Origin: Hyaloscypha bicolor E
Taxonomy: Eukaryota; Ascomycota; Leotiomycetes; Helotiales; Hyaloscyphaceae
DNA length: 64,000 bases
NCBI RefSeq assembly: GCF_002865645.1
Contig: NW_020194618.1
Coordinates: forward strand, 960,096 to 1,024,095
Direction of reading: 5' to 3'
Positions 11,293 to 21,829 of this stretch are shown one piece after another. The notes under the pieces are model-generated. The model saw nothing but the letters and a program-made list of their open reading frames with translations. It was not told where the DNA came from and did no database searches. The number at the start of each line of letters is the position of its first letter. Within the stretch, counting starts at the first letter, position 1. The translations under genes were made by a program, and so were the position numbers.

Positions 11293-13455
11293 TTATTTAG
11301 ACATTATTAAAACTCTAAAATCTATTAATACTCCTATTTCATACCCGCAGAAGGGGGGGGGGGGTTCCTTAGTAATAAACTCGGGAAATGCCAAGCTTAA
11401 GTTGCTAGGTCGAGTTACAGGATCATCCACTCCAGATATCTTGGGCAAGCCATTGAGGTGTTCGTTGATACGATCGACAGATAAATCGACTGACTCGATG
11501 TCACAGTCGAACTTTTGAGCAATCCTTTTGATCACAGGCTCAACAGGTAGCATATAAGCGCAAGTTCGCCCGGCGACAATCGAGAAGATGTACCCACAGA
11601 CCAGGTTGTTTTGGATTACCCACGAGCCAGAGTCCCCATCGGCTTTCGGTGATTGAGGTCAGCTTATTTAACATGTTAAAATTACAGGTGCTCACCTAGC
11701 GGCTTTTTCAAATCGATAATAGACCTTACACTAAAATCAGTTTGTCCTATTATCACCACTGTAGGAACGGTGTCTAAAACACCAGTTACCCGGCCACTAA
11801 CGCCTGCGCAGACCACGACTTCTCGCGCCTCGAAATGCTCAATTTTCATATAGTCTTGAATAGCGATGGGCTGTCTGTCGTCGTTTACCGGTGCATTGCT
11901 TGCAGTTATTGGTAGTTCTTGTTGGATAACGTTGAAAAAATTCCGCTTCAGAAGGTCGTCTGATGATAAGAGCTCTACCAGAGCCCGATCCATGCCCGAG
12001 CTAGAAACTGCGTCTTTGGAAGCTTCGGCATCATCACCTAAAGCCAGAGGCTGCGTACGCTTCTCACTCACAGCATTTTCAGTCCACTCATATAATGTCA
12101 CACTGCCAAGGGGGGCAAATCCTGCAAAATGTCAACTTGATCTCCGGCCACACAGAAGTAAATTGCGAGTACCTGTGGTCCAGATTTCTGTGTTTTTTCT
12201 GAGTGGATTGACAAGTTCAGCAGGCTCATTCTTCTCCGACTTCCCCTCTCCCTTTTGACTGGCACCTTTTGCCTTTTTAAGAGACTTCTTTGCAACAAAA
12301 GCATGCGCCGTTGTTAAAGCGTACAGTTTATTGCGAACCAAAAGCACTCCTCCAATTGTAAATAGCCCGGAATTCTTGCCGCTGAATTCATAGATTGGGG
12401 TTGAATTCTTCTCAATCCAGCGGCCATACTTCGCTCTGCCCACCTGTCCGCAAAGTCCTGCCCATCCAAGCCACTGAGTAGTTGTAAAAACTCTGCTCTC
12501 AAGTCTCCATTCGCTAACTCTTAAGACTCTGAATTCGACAAGACTGTGTGCTTCTTCTGCCGAGGTAGATGAAGCTCCAACGCCCAGGGATCCCAAGACA
12601 GGAGGGTCTATCAGTATCTTAAACTTGAAACGGCTGGGAAGATCAGTGCGCAGTTTTAACTTTCTAGTAAGCTTTTTTTTGCGACTCCGACTTCCGCATC
12701 TGATGACCACTGTTGGCTGGATGGGATCGCCAGCAACACCTCCCATCATGAATTCCAGACTCTCGTCGGAAACCTTGCCGCTTGTATAATCGAGCATGTG
12801 TTTGACCACCACCTGTAATGTATTAAACGTCTCTTTGTCGTTGGGATCTACATTAAGATTGCGCGCTCGATAGAAGGTTTTACTGCGTTTCAAGATCGGG
12901 ACAGCCTTCTCTAACATATTCCAAAGTCCAGAGTGATGAGTGGACTCTCGGACTACAACAAATTCCTCGCCAGGTTGCACTTGTTGACTACTTCGTGTCT
13001 GCTGGACTGCTTGCCGCGCTTGCACTGGAGGTGGAGCATCTGCGATTGAAAGGCGGTTTGCTTGGACTACTGGAACTTTCGCAGGTTTTGAACGATTGCC
13101 AGATTCCAGTGGGGGACGGACAATAGTTCGGTCATCAATCGTAGCAGTAGGTTCTGCCTCCTGACTGATTGGGTCCAAGTTCGCCTCGAGAGCTTTCGCT
13201 TGAGGAAGTTCTTCATCGCGTTGGCTCGTGGTGACTAGGCGGGATGCAGCTGTTTCCTCTGTACAATAAATAAGCTTTTAATTGCCTTCTATGCCTGCAT
13301 CAATTGGACATTGGGATGTGACCTTTATTGTTGATAACTCCATCTTGAGGCGGTGTTGATATAGAGGGCTGCTTGAGTTCATCCACGCCATCAACTTTAA
13401 TCGGTAAGGAGTCTCGCACTCTATTTTCCATCGGCCTTGATGCTATCGAAGGCAT
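11293..13455 (-). CDS. Trypsin-like serine protease-domain protein
   Basis: Four exons join in frame: 13455-13323, 13258-12173, 12121-11696, 11642-11293, for 664 aa; introns are 51-64 bp. The N-terminal third is low-complexity (Pro/Gln/Ser). The protease fold is suggested by GGVLLVRNKLYALTTAHAFV (putative catalytic His about residue 363) and, across an intron, DGDSGSWVIQNNLVCGYI (putative Ser about residue 553, in the oxyanion GDSG motif), followed by G-T-C-A-Y-M-L-P as seen near the end of chymotrypsin-fold domains. The catalytic Asp was not assigned. No signal peptide is seen, so it may act inside the cell. Such protease domains occur in fungal signalling and NLR-associated proteins; whether it is active is unknown. 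A poly-C-coded Pro run near the C-terminus is a length-variable site. Start at 13455 is the first ATG after an in-frame stop. Confidence 0.75.
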
Positions 13456-14249
13456 CGTACCATTATCATCACTCGGCTACTATGCGAAGGAAACGAAATT
13501 TGAATGCCGGGTATGTTGTGGGTGGGCATGAGCAAATATCAACCACCTTTCGCCCTTCAAAAATCCCTTATCAACGAATTCAGCAAGCTGACAAATCTAC
13601 TGCCAGAAGTAAGTCTATCAATAAGCAAAATTGTGGCTGCCTTCATAGCGCGCAGACAATCCATACAGCCCAATAGACCCTCTCTCCACTCCCCACCTGA
13701 TAGCCCCTGCCCTCTTTCACATCCTTCTGTGGCCTCACACTGCACGAATTCATGTGCGAACATCTCAATTGGTTTTGAGTAACGGGGTTTTCCGCAGTTT
13801 AAGGCCCAGAGATTTGAGGCTGTCACGTGCTGCGCACAGGCGTATATATAGCTTCTTCACCGCCCTTAGGGCACCATCATTCATACATATTTACACAAAC
13901 ACACCCACATTCCACTTCCACAGCTTGTCCAGGCCGTGACAGAGGCTGAGTTACACAACTGCTGGAATCAGTTAACCAGCTCCAATTAGCTGTTGCCACA
14001 TAATTTTGCATTCCTACAGCAAACCATTGATATCACAGCGCAGGAGATTGTCTAGAGGCCTATCAAATGCTCGCAAGAATTGCCGTTAAAACGGGGACCA
14101 GTCTAGCTGCTCTTTATTTTATTTTATTTTCAAGAACGGCAGCGCAAATTCCTCCAGAGAAATCTAGCTGTGAATGATTCTGTAAAATCATAAGTTCTTT
14201 AGTTAACCGACAGGCGAGGTGTGTTTACATATATCGGACTTTGATCAGC
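13456..14249. other. Intergenic between divergent protease and decayed gene
   Basis: No gene is seen. Because the genes on either side point away from each other, this 0.8 kb would hold both promoters. Confidence 0.5.
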
Positions 14250-16088
14250 ATGGTGAAACGTCTGATTACTTACGAAGAACCCGGCATACATCTCAAGAAA
14301 GTGATCATCAAAGGATATGTTGGTGGACCTTGGAGTTTCTCGAACAACTAGGACTTCGAGAAAGCCTATGCATCTTTCTTTCAGGAATACAACAAGTTGC
14401 TAAAGCAACCAACGAACGTTAACAAGAACACACCCACGAATGTTAACAAGAGCGCACCTACGAACATTAACAATGCCGCACCGGCGGATCATCCGCCTTC
14501 TCTGGATGATGGAACGAAACGGATAATGTGACAAATCTGGCCCACAACAGCCATGAACATTTGATGCGGATAGTCGAGGCCATCCGGCGAGCTCCAACCG
14601 ATGATCGACGTTGTCTCCATCGGGCTCTGAAGGAGGATCCGATGTTTCAAGGCAAGGAGCCACTCAAGATTGACCGATCGATTAATCTCGCTCTGTCATT
14701 GTGGCTCACCTTAGACTTCTCAAAGTCCACACAGCTACTTGAGGCTCCGCCTGTTCCACAGGAGCAACATACCCCTCCACCCAATGGAAAAGAGCGGCCT
14801 CTCCAGGGCATTTTTGACAATCAAGAAGGGGGACGAAACCTTGAAATAAATCGTGCCTCAGCTCAGAACGTCAGGGAGCATTCCGCTGGTTCAGATCTTC
14901 AGCATGCTCAAAAGGCCCCATTAGAAGTTGATTCGCACCGTGCCCAAATTTGGCCCCTGAAGTCTGGAGAAAAAGCGAGTCGTCCTGCTCCACCGAATGG
15001 CGGTCGCCAAGCTCGTTCAGATCATATACCAAATAATGAGGGACAGCATCTTCGAGGTCCTCCCCCCGATCTCGAGGGACAGCATGCAGAAGCGCTGAGA
15101 GACTGGCTGGCCTTTCTGCTGCAGCCTTTCACTAATCTCATTCCCAAATCAATAACTCAACGCGTGCAAACTTATCAAGACCAAGGACCCCTCCAATGGG
15201 AGGGCACCGGGACTTTAGAGAGTGTTGTCAGTCAACGCTTCCAGAATTTGAGAAGCGTTGAAGTTACGAAAAACGGTGTCACTTTGCAGACTAGCTTTAC
15301 AGCTGTGAATCTGCAAAGATTTTGCGGCTTCGAGATAGAATTGATGTGCAATCTGGTAGAACATTTGGTGTTTAATCGCAAGCTCAGGATTTTAAAAATC
15401 TACCCCTTAAAGGGATACCTATATGACATGAAAAGGAGGTACGAAATAGATTTCTATTTTGCGCACCGAATTCACTAACATAAAGCAGCGACATTGGCAT
15501 CATCCCTGACCAAGTAATCGACGAGACTATTCTTACGCTCAACCTCCTCTTTCCAGACTGGGACACTGATACCATCAAATTTTTTAAGAAGAAGAAGAAC
15601 AAGCACCACCATATTCTGATTGCCGAACCTGCGTATTACCCTGCCCCGATCCGCCTCAACGAATTTTCGTTCTGGAGGGACCGTCTCCACGAACTTTACG
15701 TCGAGTTCAATTCTCCCCCTCCAGCTTGGAAACAACTCTGGAAAGATCGAAGAAACCCGTTGCAGTGGTACACGTTTTGGTTTGCGATTCTCACCCTAGG
15801 GTTGGTGACCATTTTGGAGTTATTGCATCTGTAACAGCGGTATATTCCATGAACTATGCACGACAGGCTGCTGAATATGCTGCCGCTGCTGATGCTACTG
15901 CAAAGGCTTGCCCCCCTATAACTTGCGGAAGGGCGCCAACCATTCTAGCAGAACTATGACAGGCTAGCCGAACACTCGTCTTTAAAGTGGCTGTTCGAGA
16001 CCCCGCGGAACGCAAGTGGATCGAACTCGAGAATGTTATGATGATCCGCTATCAAGATCAATGGGATGGGACAGGTGATTCTGGATGA
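14250..16088 (+). pseudogene. Decayed gene for a C-terminally membrane-anchored protein
   Basis: Good protein-like sequence runs through this interval but the frame breaks. From ATG 14250 the frame (MVKRLITYEEPGIH...) meets TAG at 14349, avoidable only if an intron (about 14301-14384) is real, then continues through a threefold PTNVNK-type 8-residue repeat to TGA at 14529. The main block (14540-15440) is in another frame and splices at an intron ending near 15488 into an exon ending WYTFWFAILTLGLVTI, a membrane helix. There a one-base shift in the T-run at 15812-15815 is needed to continue into FGVIASVTAVYSMNYARQAAEYAA. That frame meets TGA at 15957 yet goes on as protein-like sequence (VFKVAVRDPAERKWIELENV) to TGA at 16086. 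Function unknown. Confidence 0.55.
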
Positions 16089-16564
16089 CGATAAATTATG
16101 GTCATGAGATTGATAGGGACTATCTGCTATTTTAATAGCTTGTCAATGTAGAAGGTTGGGTGTGTGGAAATGATTGACCATTGGTCTTTTCTTCGGAGAC
16201 AGACACCCCGAGTTAGTGGACTAGACTGCAACCACGAGTGCCACGGTTATTATTATACCAAGGCTGGGCATAGCACCGTTTTTAAAGGATGTGATTCCAA
16301 TGAACCAAATCACAATTTTTACCTTTAAAACTCTTTTCCTTGCAATTTTCTTCGGAACTGGTTCTAATTTCCAGAACAACCCCCCCGGCTTCCCCCTTTT
16401 CACGTCTTGACTAGTGGCTCGGATCTGCGAATCCAAACGCGTTGCTAACTATTGGCACCTGTGATTCCTTCACGACAACAATGTTGAAATACCTAATAGG
16501 AATATTAGCGTGTCAGTTGAGATTATGCATAGGTAAGATTACGTTAGCCTTGGTGAGCTTTTAC
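16089..16564. other. Intergenic, no gene seen
   Basis: Only short overlapping frames. It separates the decayed gene (ending 16088) from the 3' end of the interrupted HET gene. Confidence 0.5.
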
Positions 16565-19224
16565 TTAGAGAATAGTAACCGTCTTCATCTTCCAATCTGG
16601 GCCTTCCACGCCGCGGCCTAGTATTTTAGCAATGCCAATTCGTCGATAGGAAGCCTCGAGCCCAGGTATTTCTTGCAGGAGCAAAAACGACGTAGCTTCT
16701 ACTGGTGGTTGACGGTGTTCAATGCTATCAGACGTGGGTTCGGACGAGAACATCCCAATCCTCAAGATATGAATATCTTCGCGTCGCCAAAGTGTTGAAT
16801 TTGATTCGTCCATGACGTCCATATACAGTTCCAATGCCCCCTGAGGAAAATAGCCACTAGTGAATCGCCGGTAATTCCGGTCTCGACAATCCTCATGGGA
16901 ACGCCACCCGGACAAGAAATAGAATTCGGCTGTCTTCAGTAACTCATTGAGACAGTGACAAAGACCTCGGAGGGTAAGACTGCCTGAGATGACCTGACCA
17001 AAAGGATCATCGCGTAGATTGGCAACGTAGATATCAATAAGCTCCACCTCATTGGGGTCAGCGACGTATGTCTGGTGTGCATATACCCACTCGTAGATTT
17101 TTGGGTGAGTTATGGCCTGGTGACCCACAACGGCCCAGCTCCAGGAAGGTGCGACTTCTATGTCCACGGGCCGACCACAAGTTTGCCATAAAAGCCCTCT
17201 ACGGAAATCTTCGACTAATATTCCAGCCTTGTAGCTGTAGCCAGTGCGGTCGGAATACGTTTTTGCAATTCCAGAAAAGGCTGGAAATTTGTCGTGCTGA
17301 AAAGTCAATTGGCGATTGATATAATCGCTGACCCGACGGTACCACCACTCGATTATTTCCCAATATCTTTCATCCCTTTCCCGCTCGTGCACATATCTTG
17401 GCGGAAGAGATTCATAGGGAATTTGATACACAGAATTAATATAAGCACTTTGCTCAACCAAATCGTGGATCTGATGGGGTCGTGTTTCTTCGCAAAATGT
17501 GGGAACTTGCGGACAGCTCCAAGCAAGTCCGCCGGAAGTATATCGCAGTCTGCGACGAGAGAGCACGGCTTCTGCCAAGACCCATCCTCTTTCTTGGAGA
17601 GGGTCGTTATCTAAAAAACGGTCATAGTGCCACCGGTTTGCATATAGTGTGGATTTGAGGCCAGTTTTGGGGCTATGTACCGGGATTTGGATGAGATCTG
17701 GCCTCGGGGGTGGAGTAATCGGTGTCCTTCCATCTATCTTTCTATTTGAACTGGAGAAGATACCTTGGAAGGAGTCTGCAGCAGCATCGGCCGAATTATT
17801 CAGGACTGCATTTGAGTATATCGTATTCATCTTGACTGACTCCTCTTGCCAATCAGTCAAAGAATCTTGCACAATCAGTGTGTCAAATGAGTAGAGTAGA
17901 GTAGAGTAGTGGGTCCTACTCATACTCTACTCAACCAATTATAGCGCTACTCAAGCTACTCATGAGTAGTGTGAGTAGTGTGAGTAGGTACCCACGTGAC
18001 AGTTGCACGTGACAGGCTAGCCTAATTAGGTAAGCCTCCCATCTAGCGCCAAGTTTCTACCCAATTAGGCAATGACATTGCTTAGTAAGCGAGCCAAAGG
18101 TCAGGGGGAAATCAAGATTCTAAGAAGCATAACTAGTTTAGTATTATAGAAAATTAATATTTAGCTAGTCTTATACAAGCCCTAGCTTACCTTTACTGGG
18201 GCTACTTAATAAATATCTTTATTATTTAATAATTATTAAATAAACCTTAGTTTATTATTGTCACGTGACGGCTACTCATTACTACTCATACTACTCATGA
18301 GTATATACTCTACTCTACTCAAATTTTTAGGACATTACGCTACTCATATTCTACTCACGCTACTCATGAATATTCATGAGTAGCATGAGTAGCATGAGTA
18401 GTTCTTTGACACACTGTGCACAATGCAAAGGGAGTCAATCCAGAGAAATTGATAGCCAAGTTTCCGTGTGATAAGAATAGCATCTCGGAAAGTTTGAGGG
18501 AGCTTAGAGATTATGATTCCGGTGCAATGATTGTTGAGATTACTTTTCGTGGTAGCTGCAGGCTGAGTCTTGCCCCAACAATGGCTTAAAGTAAGCCATT
18601 GCCCATGCCGGCCATGAGAGATGGAGAGGTTGACGAAAGGACTCGCTAAAAGTCCAACATCAAGTACCCGAGTTGGCAATGGTAAGCTGCCTTGGATTTG
18701 GCATAGAGAATCGTGGGTCTCTAAGCATGTCTTGAGCCAGTATTGAGCCATCTTAAAACAAGTCTCGGAGCTGCTATCATTTGCCACTGGACGGCTGGTA
18801 AAAAGTCCAGGCATCAAATTTGTAACCGGGTCACCTAACCACCTTAGAAGCTACTTCCCGAGATTATAAAATGGCGCATACCTTCGAGTGCACTCAGTCT
18901 TATACCACAAAAATCCCTTGGCCAACCCTTCGAGGATGAACTCTGGGTTTCAGTGTCGAACATCAGAATGTCACGGGTATTCAATCGGAAATTGATCTGT
19001 CCTATAACCGCCGTTGCATTGTTGGACAAGGTCCTTATATTCCCGAAAACAAGTTTACAAATGGCGCAACCTGCTTCAGCCGAATTCTTGAGTGCTGCGA
19101 CGTTCTTGTGGTGTCCCAGAGGCCGATTCTCTGCTCCAGGCTCAAGCTTGCTAAGAGACGTGAGGAGCATATCGAGGTTGACGATCTTCTGGCACTGATC
19201 ACAAAACATATTGGGCTCGTTCAT
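16565..19224 (-). pseudogene. HET-domain gene interrupted by a MITE
   Basis: Exon 1 is 19224-18882 and splices through a 47-bp intron to 18834. The frame runs well to 18417, is broken by the 541-bp element, and resumes at 17867 to the stop at 16565. All three HET blocks are present: WLTLSHCWG, then FRDAILITRKLGYQFLWIDSLCIV on one side of the insertion and QDSLTDWQEESVKMNTIYSNA on the other, then ERGWVLAEAVLSRRRLRYTSGGLAWSC. The N-terminus has a Cys pair pattern (CDQC...CAIC) common in HET proteins. Without the insertion and one target duplication the frame would be continuous for about 687 residues. HET proteins take part in heterokaryon incompatibility in filamentous ascomycetes. As it stands the product stops shortly after the insertion. 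Confidence 0.85.
17876..18416. mobile_element. 541-bp hAT-type MITE, copy 1 (inside HET exon)
   Basis: Terminal inverted repeats CAGTGTGTCAAA (17876-17887) and TTTGACACACTG (18405-18416) are perfect. They are flanked by an 8-bp direct repeat TGCACAAT (17868-17875 and 18417-18424). An 8-bp duplication with CAGTG termini is characteristic of hAT transposons. Subterminal regions are packed with CTACTC/GAGTAG hexamers on both sides. CACGTG sites lie at 17993, 18006 and 18262. No transposase is encoded, so it is non-autonomous. The 19-bp core GCTAGCCTAATTAGGTAAG (18016-18034) recurs in copy 2. Confidence 0.92.
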
Positions 19225-21233
19225 ATCTGAGGAGTATAGCTTAGCGTTAACAAGGCGAGCAACAGCTGCCTAAGAGTACGATGTGTTGTATACTAAATCC
19301 AAAAGTGATGCAGCGATGCTTATAATTTATCGGTTGCGCAAAGTGTTTGATACGGTGTAAGCCTGAGTGGCAATGGGAGCCTAAATCTATCCTAATAAGA
19401 TCTTGTTAGCGTCAAAGGCTGTTTGCTATACTACGGGTTACAGCAGGATGGAAACCCCTGGCCGTGCAACCTTTCTCAAGATCCACGGTTGCAACTTTGG
19501 AAAAGATCTGGAGGTCATGCTTTGAAACTTTGATTGCCTGGTGTGCAGATTTTTCCTGATACCGATAAACCTTCAGCTTCAGAGATTGTTGAACCCAAAT
19601 GTCCCATCCAATAGTCAATGCGATCTTGCTTGGAGGTAGGTTACATTGCGTCTGAAACAAGTCAGCGCCACAAGGGGCAGGACAAACCTCGTCTCCAGCC
19701 TCTTCCAAACTTCAGAGGCCAATCCTCTTCACCAAAATTCTATTCGTACATTTTCGATTTAATCGTGAGCGTGCCCACGGATCAGGAACGGGCTTATGAC
19801 GCAAGGCGACCGAGACTCCGTCTCAGATCACCGAAGAGCAGAGGCGCACCGTTCTCGGGCTCGTCGACCCGGCTGCGAAAATCGCCCAACGCATTCAAAA
19901 TCAGTGGAACGACACCCGAAGAACTAGCAAACAAAGTCCTCACCGATCCGGAAGCCGTCGCCGAAGCAGAGTGTCACTTGATTCAAAATGGAGATCACAT
20001 TTAGGATCGTTCCGAACAGATGGCCGACAGCCACATCACCTGGGCCTTGGAGGATCAGATGGTTAATCTTTCTACTACAGTTGCCCTTTGCACCCCTCAG
20101 GAAATGCTGTTAGCATGACAGTACGGACTTCTTCTTTGAGGATGGGGAAAAACAAGCGATTTGAGAATGGTGACGGGGGGCTCAACGATTAATCAGAAAA
20201 AGCAGCTGGCTTTTTGAAACAGGTTGATCAACAGAAATGGCCTTGAAGGTCTATGCGAGCACGAGTACTACTACACTCTTCAAAACTCTAAAAAGCCACA
20301 GGGATATTCAAAGATACAGTTCCATCAGGAGACGCTGCCAACGTATATATATGCTGACGACCACATTCATCTTGTTCAATCCCAAGATCTATATCATAGA
20401 GCTCTTTTGAGGAAAAGCTCAAAGACAGCTGGATCAAGCTTGGTCTGTTGAGACCAGCGTGGGGAGATACCATCACCCCCTAGTTCTTCTGGATAAGGCA
20501 CCATGTGGCTATTTAATTCTTATGAGCTTGAACAAGATGCTTGGTTCGGCAACCTATTATTGCGGAACATCCAACTTGAACGTTCTAAGGTTAATGAACG
20601 TTCAAATTGAGACGAGCCTAGAGTCTACCAAAGTTTCTCGACCCTCAGAAAGTTGTTCCGCCACAATTTCGTCACCACCTGGTGAACGAGTTTCGCAGGA
20701 AATAATGAGCCCGGAATAAGTCGAGGCAAGATATGACAGGAGCGGTCAGGCAGAAGCACTCTTGCTTCGCAATTAGACCGATAAGATTATCATGGTCAGC
20801 TACCCTCACTGCAGTTCAGTCGAGAATGAGACTCGCACAGCGTGAGTAATGCAGTCTCAGTTAAATCAAAACAAATTCATGCATCCCCTCTTCCCTCCTT
20901 TTAAATTCCTCCGCCAGTGACCTTCCTTGCCCCTCTTCCACCTGAGTATCAGGGTAACTACCCAATCTCAAGAGCAACTTATCCTGCTGCAGCATACTCG
21001 CAATCCTCCCAAATTGCCGGTCCCCAGTTGCAGCGTCAGTGTCCTTAGTCGACTTCGGATCACAGCTATTAAATGCCCTCCTCTCCACTGTTTTCACATT
21101 GTTGAATCCCCCAAACAAACGCAAAAAGCCAGACTTGATAGAGCCAAACTAGTAATCTGTAGCGAGAACGATGTCCGTAGCGCGAACATCGGCAAGCGGT
21201 ATCAGTGGTTTGCTGGAAGAAAAGACAAAATTA
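19225..21233. other. Gene-poor stretch with no confident gene
   Basis: Short frames occur on both strands (for example 19618-20004 on + and 20861-21124 on -), some with protein-like composition. None shows a known domain or a consistent exon chain. It may hold old gene debris. Confidence 0.45.
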
Positions 21234-21640
21234 GATAAAATTAGGTGAGACTGGTGCGCCGATGGAAGCCCAGCCCCAGCTTGGAGCGACATATCCTTCT
21301 TCCTCAGCGCCTTTCCTTGGTGGTGTCTTCTCTCTTTCAACTGCAATCCAGCCATCCCAGAGTCCAGCAAGGTAGCGCTTCTTCAGGATTTCTGCACTTG
21401 CTAGTTCATGGGCGATAGAAGAGATGGCAATGAGTTTATCTGTGTGCTTCGTTAGTTTGCACAAGGTGTAGGAAGTCACTATTCTCTGCCAGCCCATGTC
21501 AAATGTCCTTATCCGCGCACCTGCCTCCTCTGTGCTAAATCGTTGACCTAGAACTCTAAGACATCTTGCGCAGAAAGAAACTATTAAACGACTTTTTGAT
21601 TTATCGTCAACGACAGCTTGGTGATTGTTCGACTACTCTC
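21234..21640 (-). pseudogene. C-terminal fragment of a HET-domain gene
   Basis: The minus strand reads RTFDMGWQRIVTSYTLCKLTKHTDKLIAISSIAHELAS, then YLAGLWDGW and EEEGYVAPSWGWASIGAPV. The order 'Y...C.LT..TDKL.AISGIA' followed by YLAGLW and 'APSWSWAS' is the region that follows the HET domain in many HET proteins. The HET domain itself is missing: upstream (higher coordinates) comes the aspartyl-tRNA synthetase gene. It is therefore a leftover fragment. Confidence 0.65.
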
Positions 21641-21829
21641 TGGGAAGCAGGGTCTTTTGCGTCCGACCATGGCCAGAGACCGGATGAAAAGCCAAGCTTT
21701 TCAAACGATTAGATTAAGGGAATAGGGTATAATCAGGCTGCATTCTTAGGAGCGAGACCGTAATCTACGTACTGCCACGAATACAGTCTAAAATACAGCT
21801 CGGAACCATTGATGGAACCGAATGACGAC

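Noticed and set aside
16221..16436. 71-codon minus frame with a hydrophobic end
   Set aside because: Short, without start context or family similarity, and separated from the HET gene stop. The hydrophobic tail alone is not enough.
18000..18400. The HET insertion as a normal intron
   Set aside because: The segment is bounded by CAGTG inverted repeats and an 8-bp direct duplication rather than by GT and AG sites in phase, and at 541 bp it is far longer than the other introns here.
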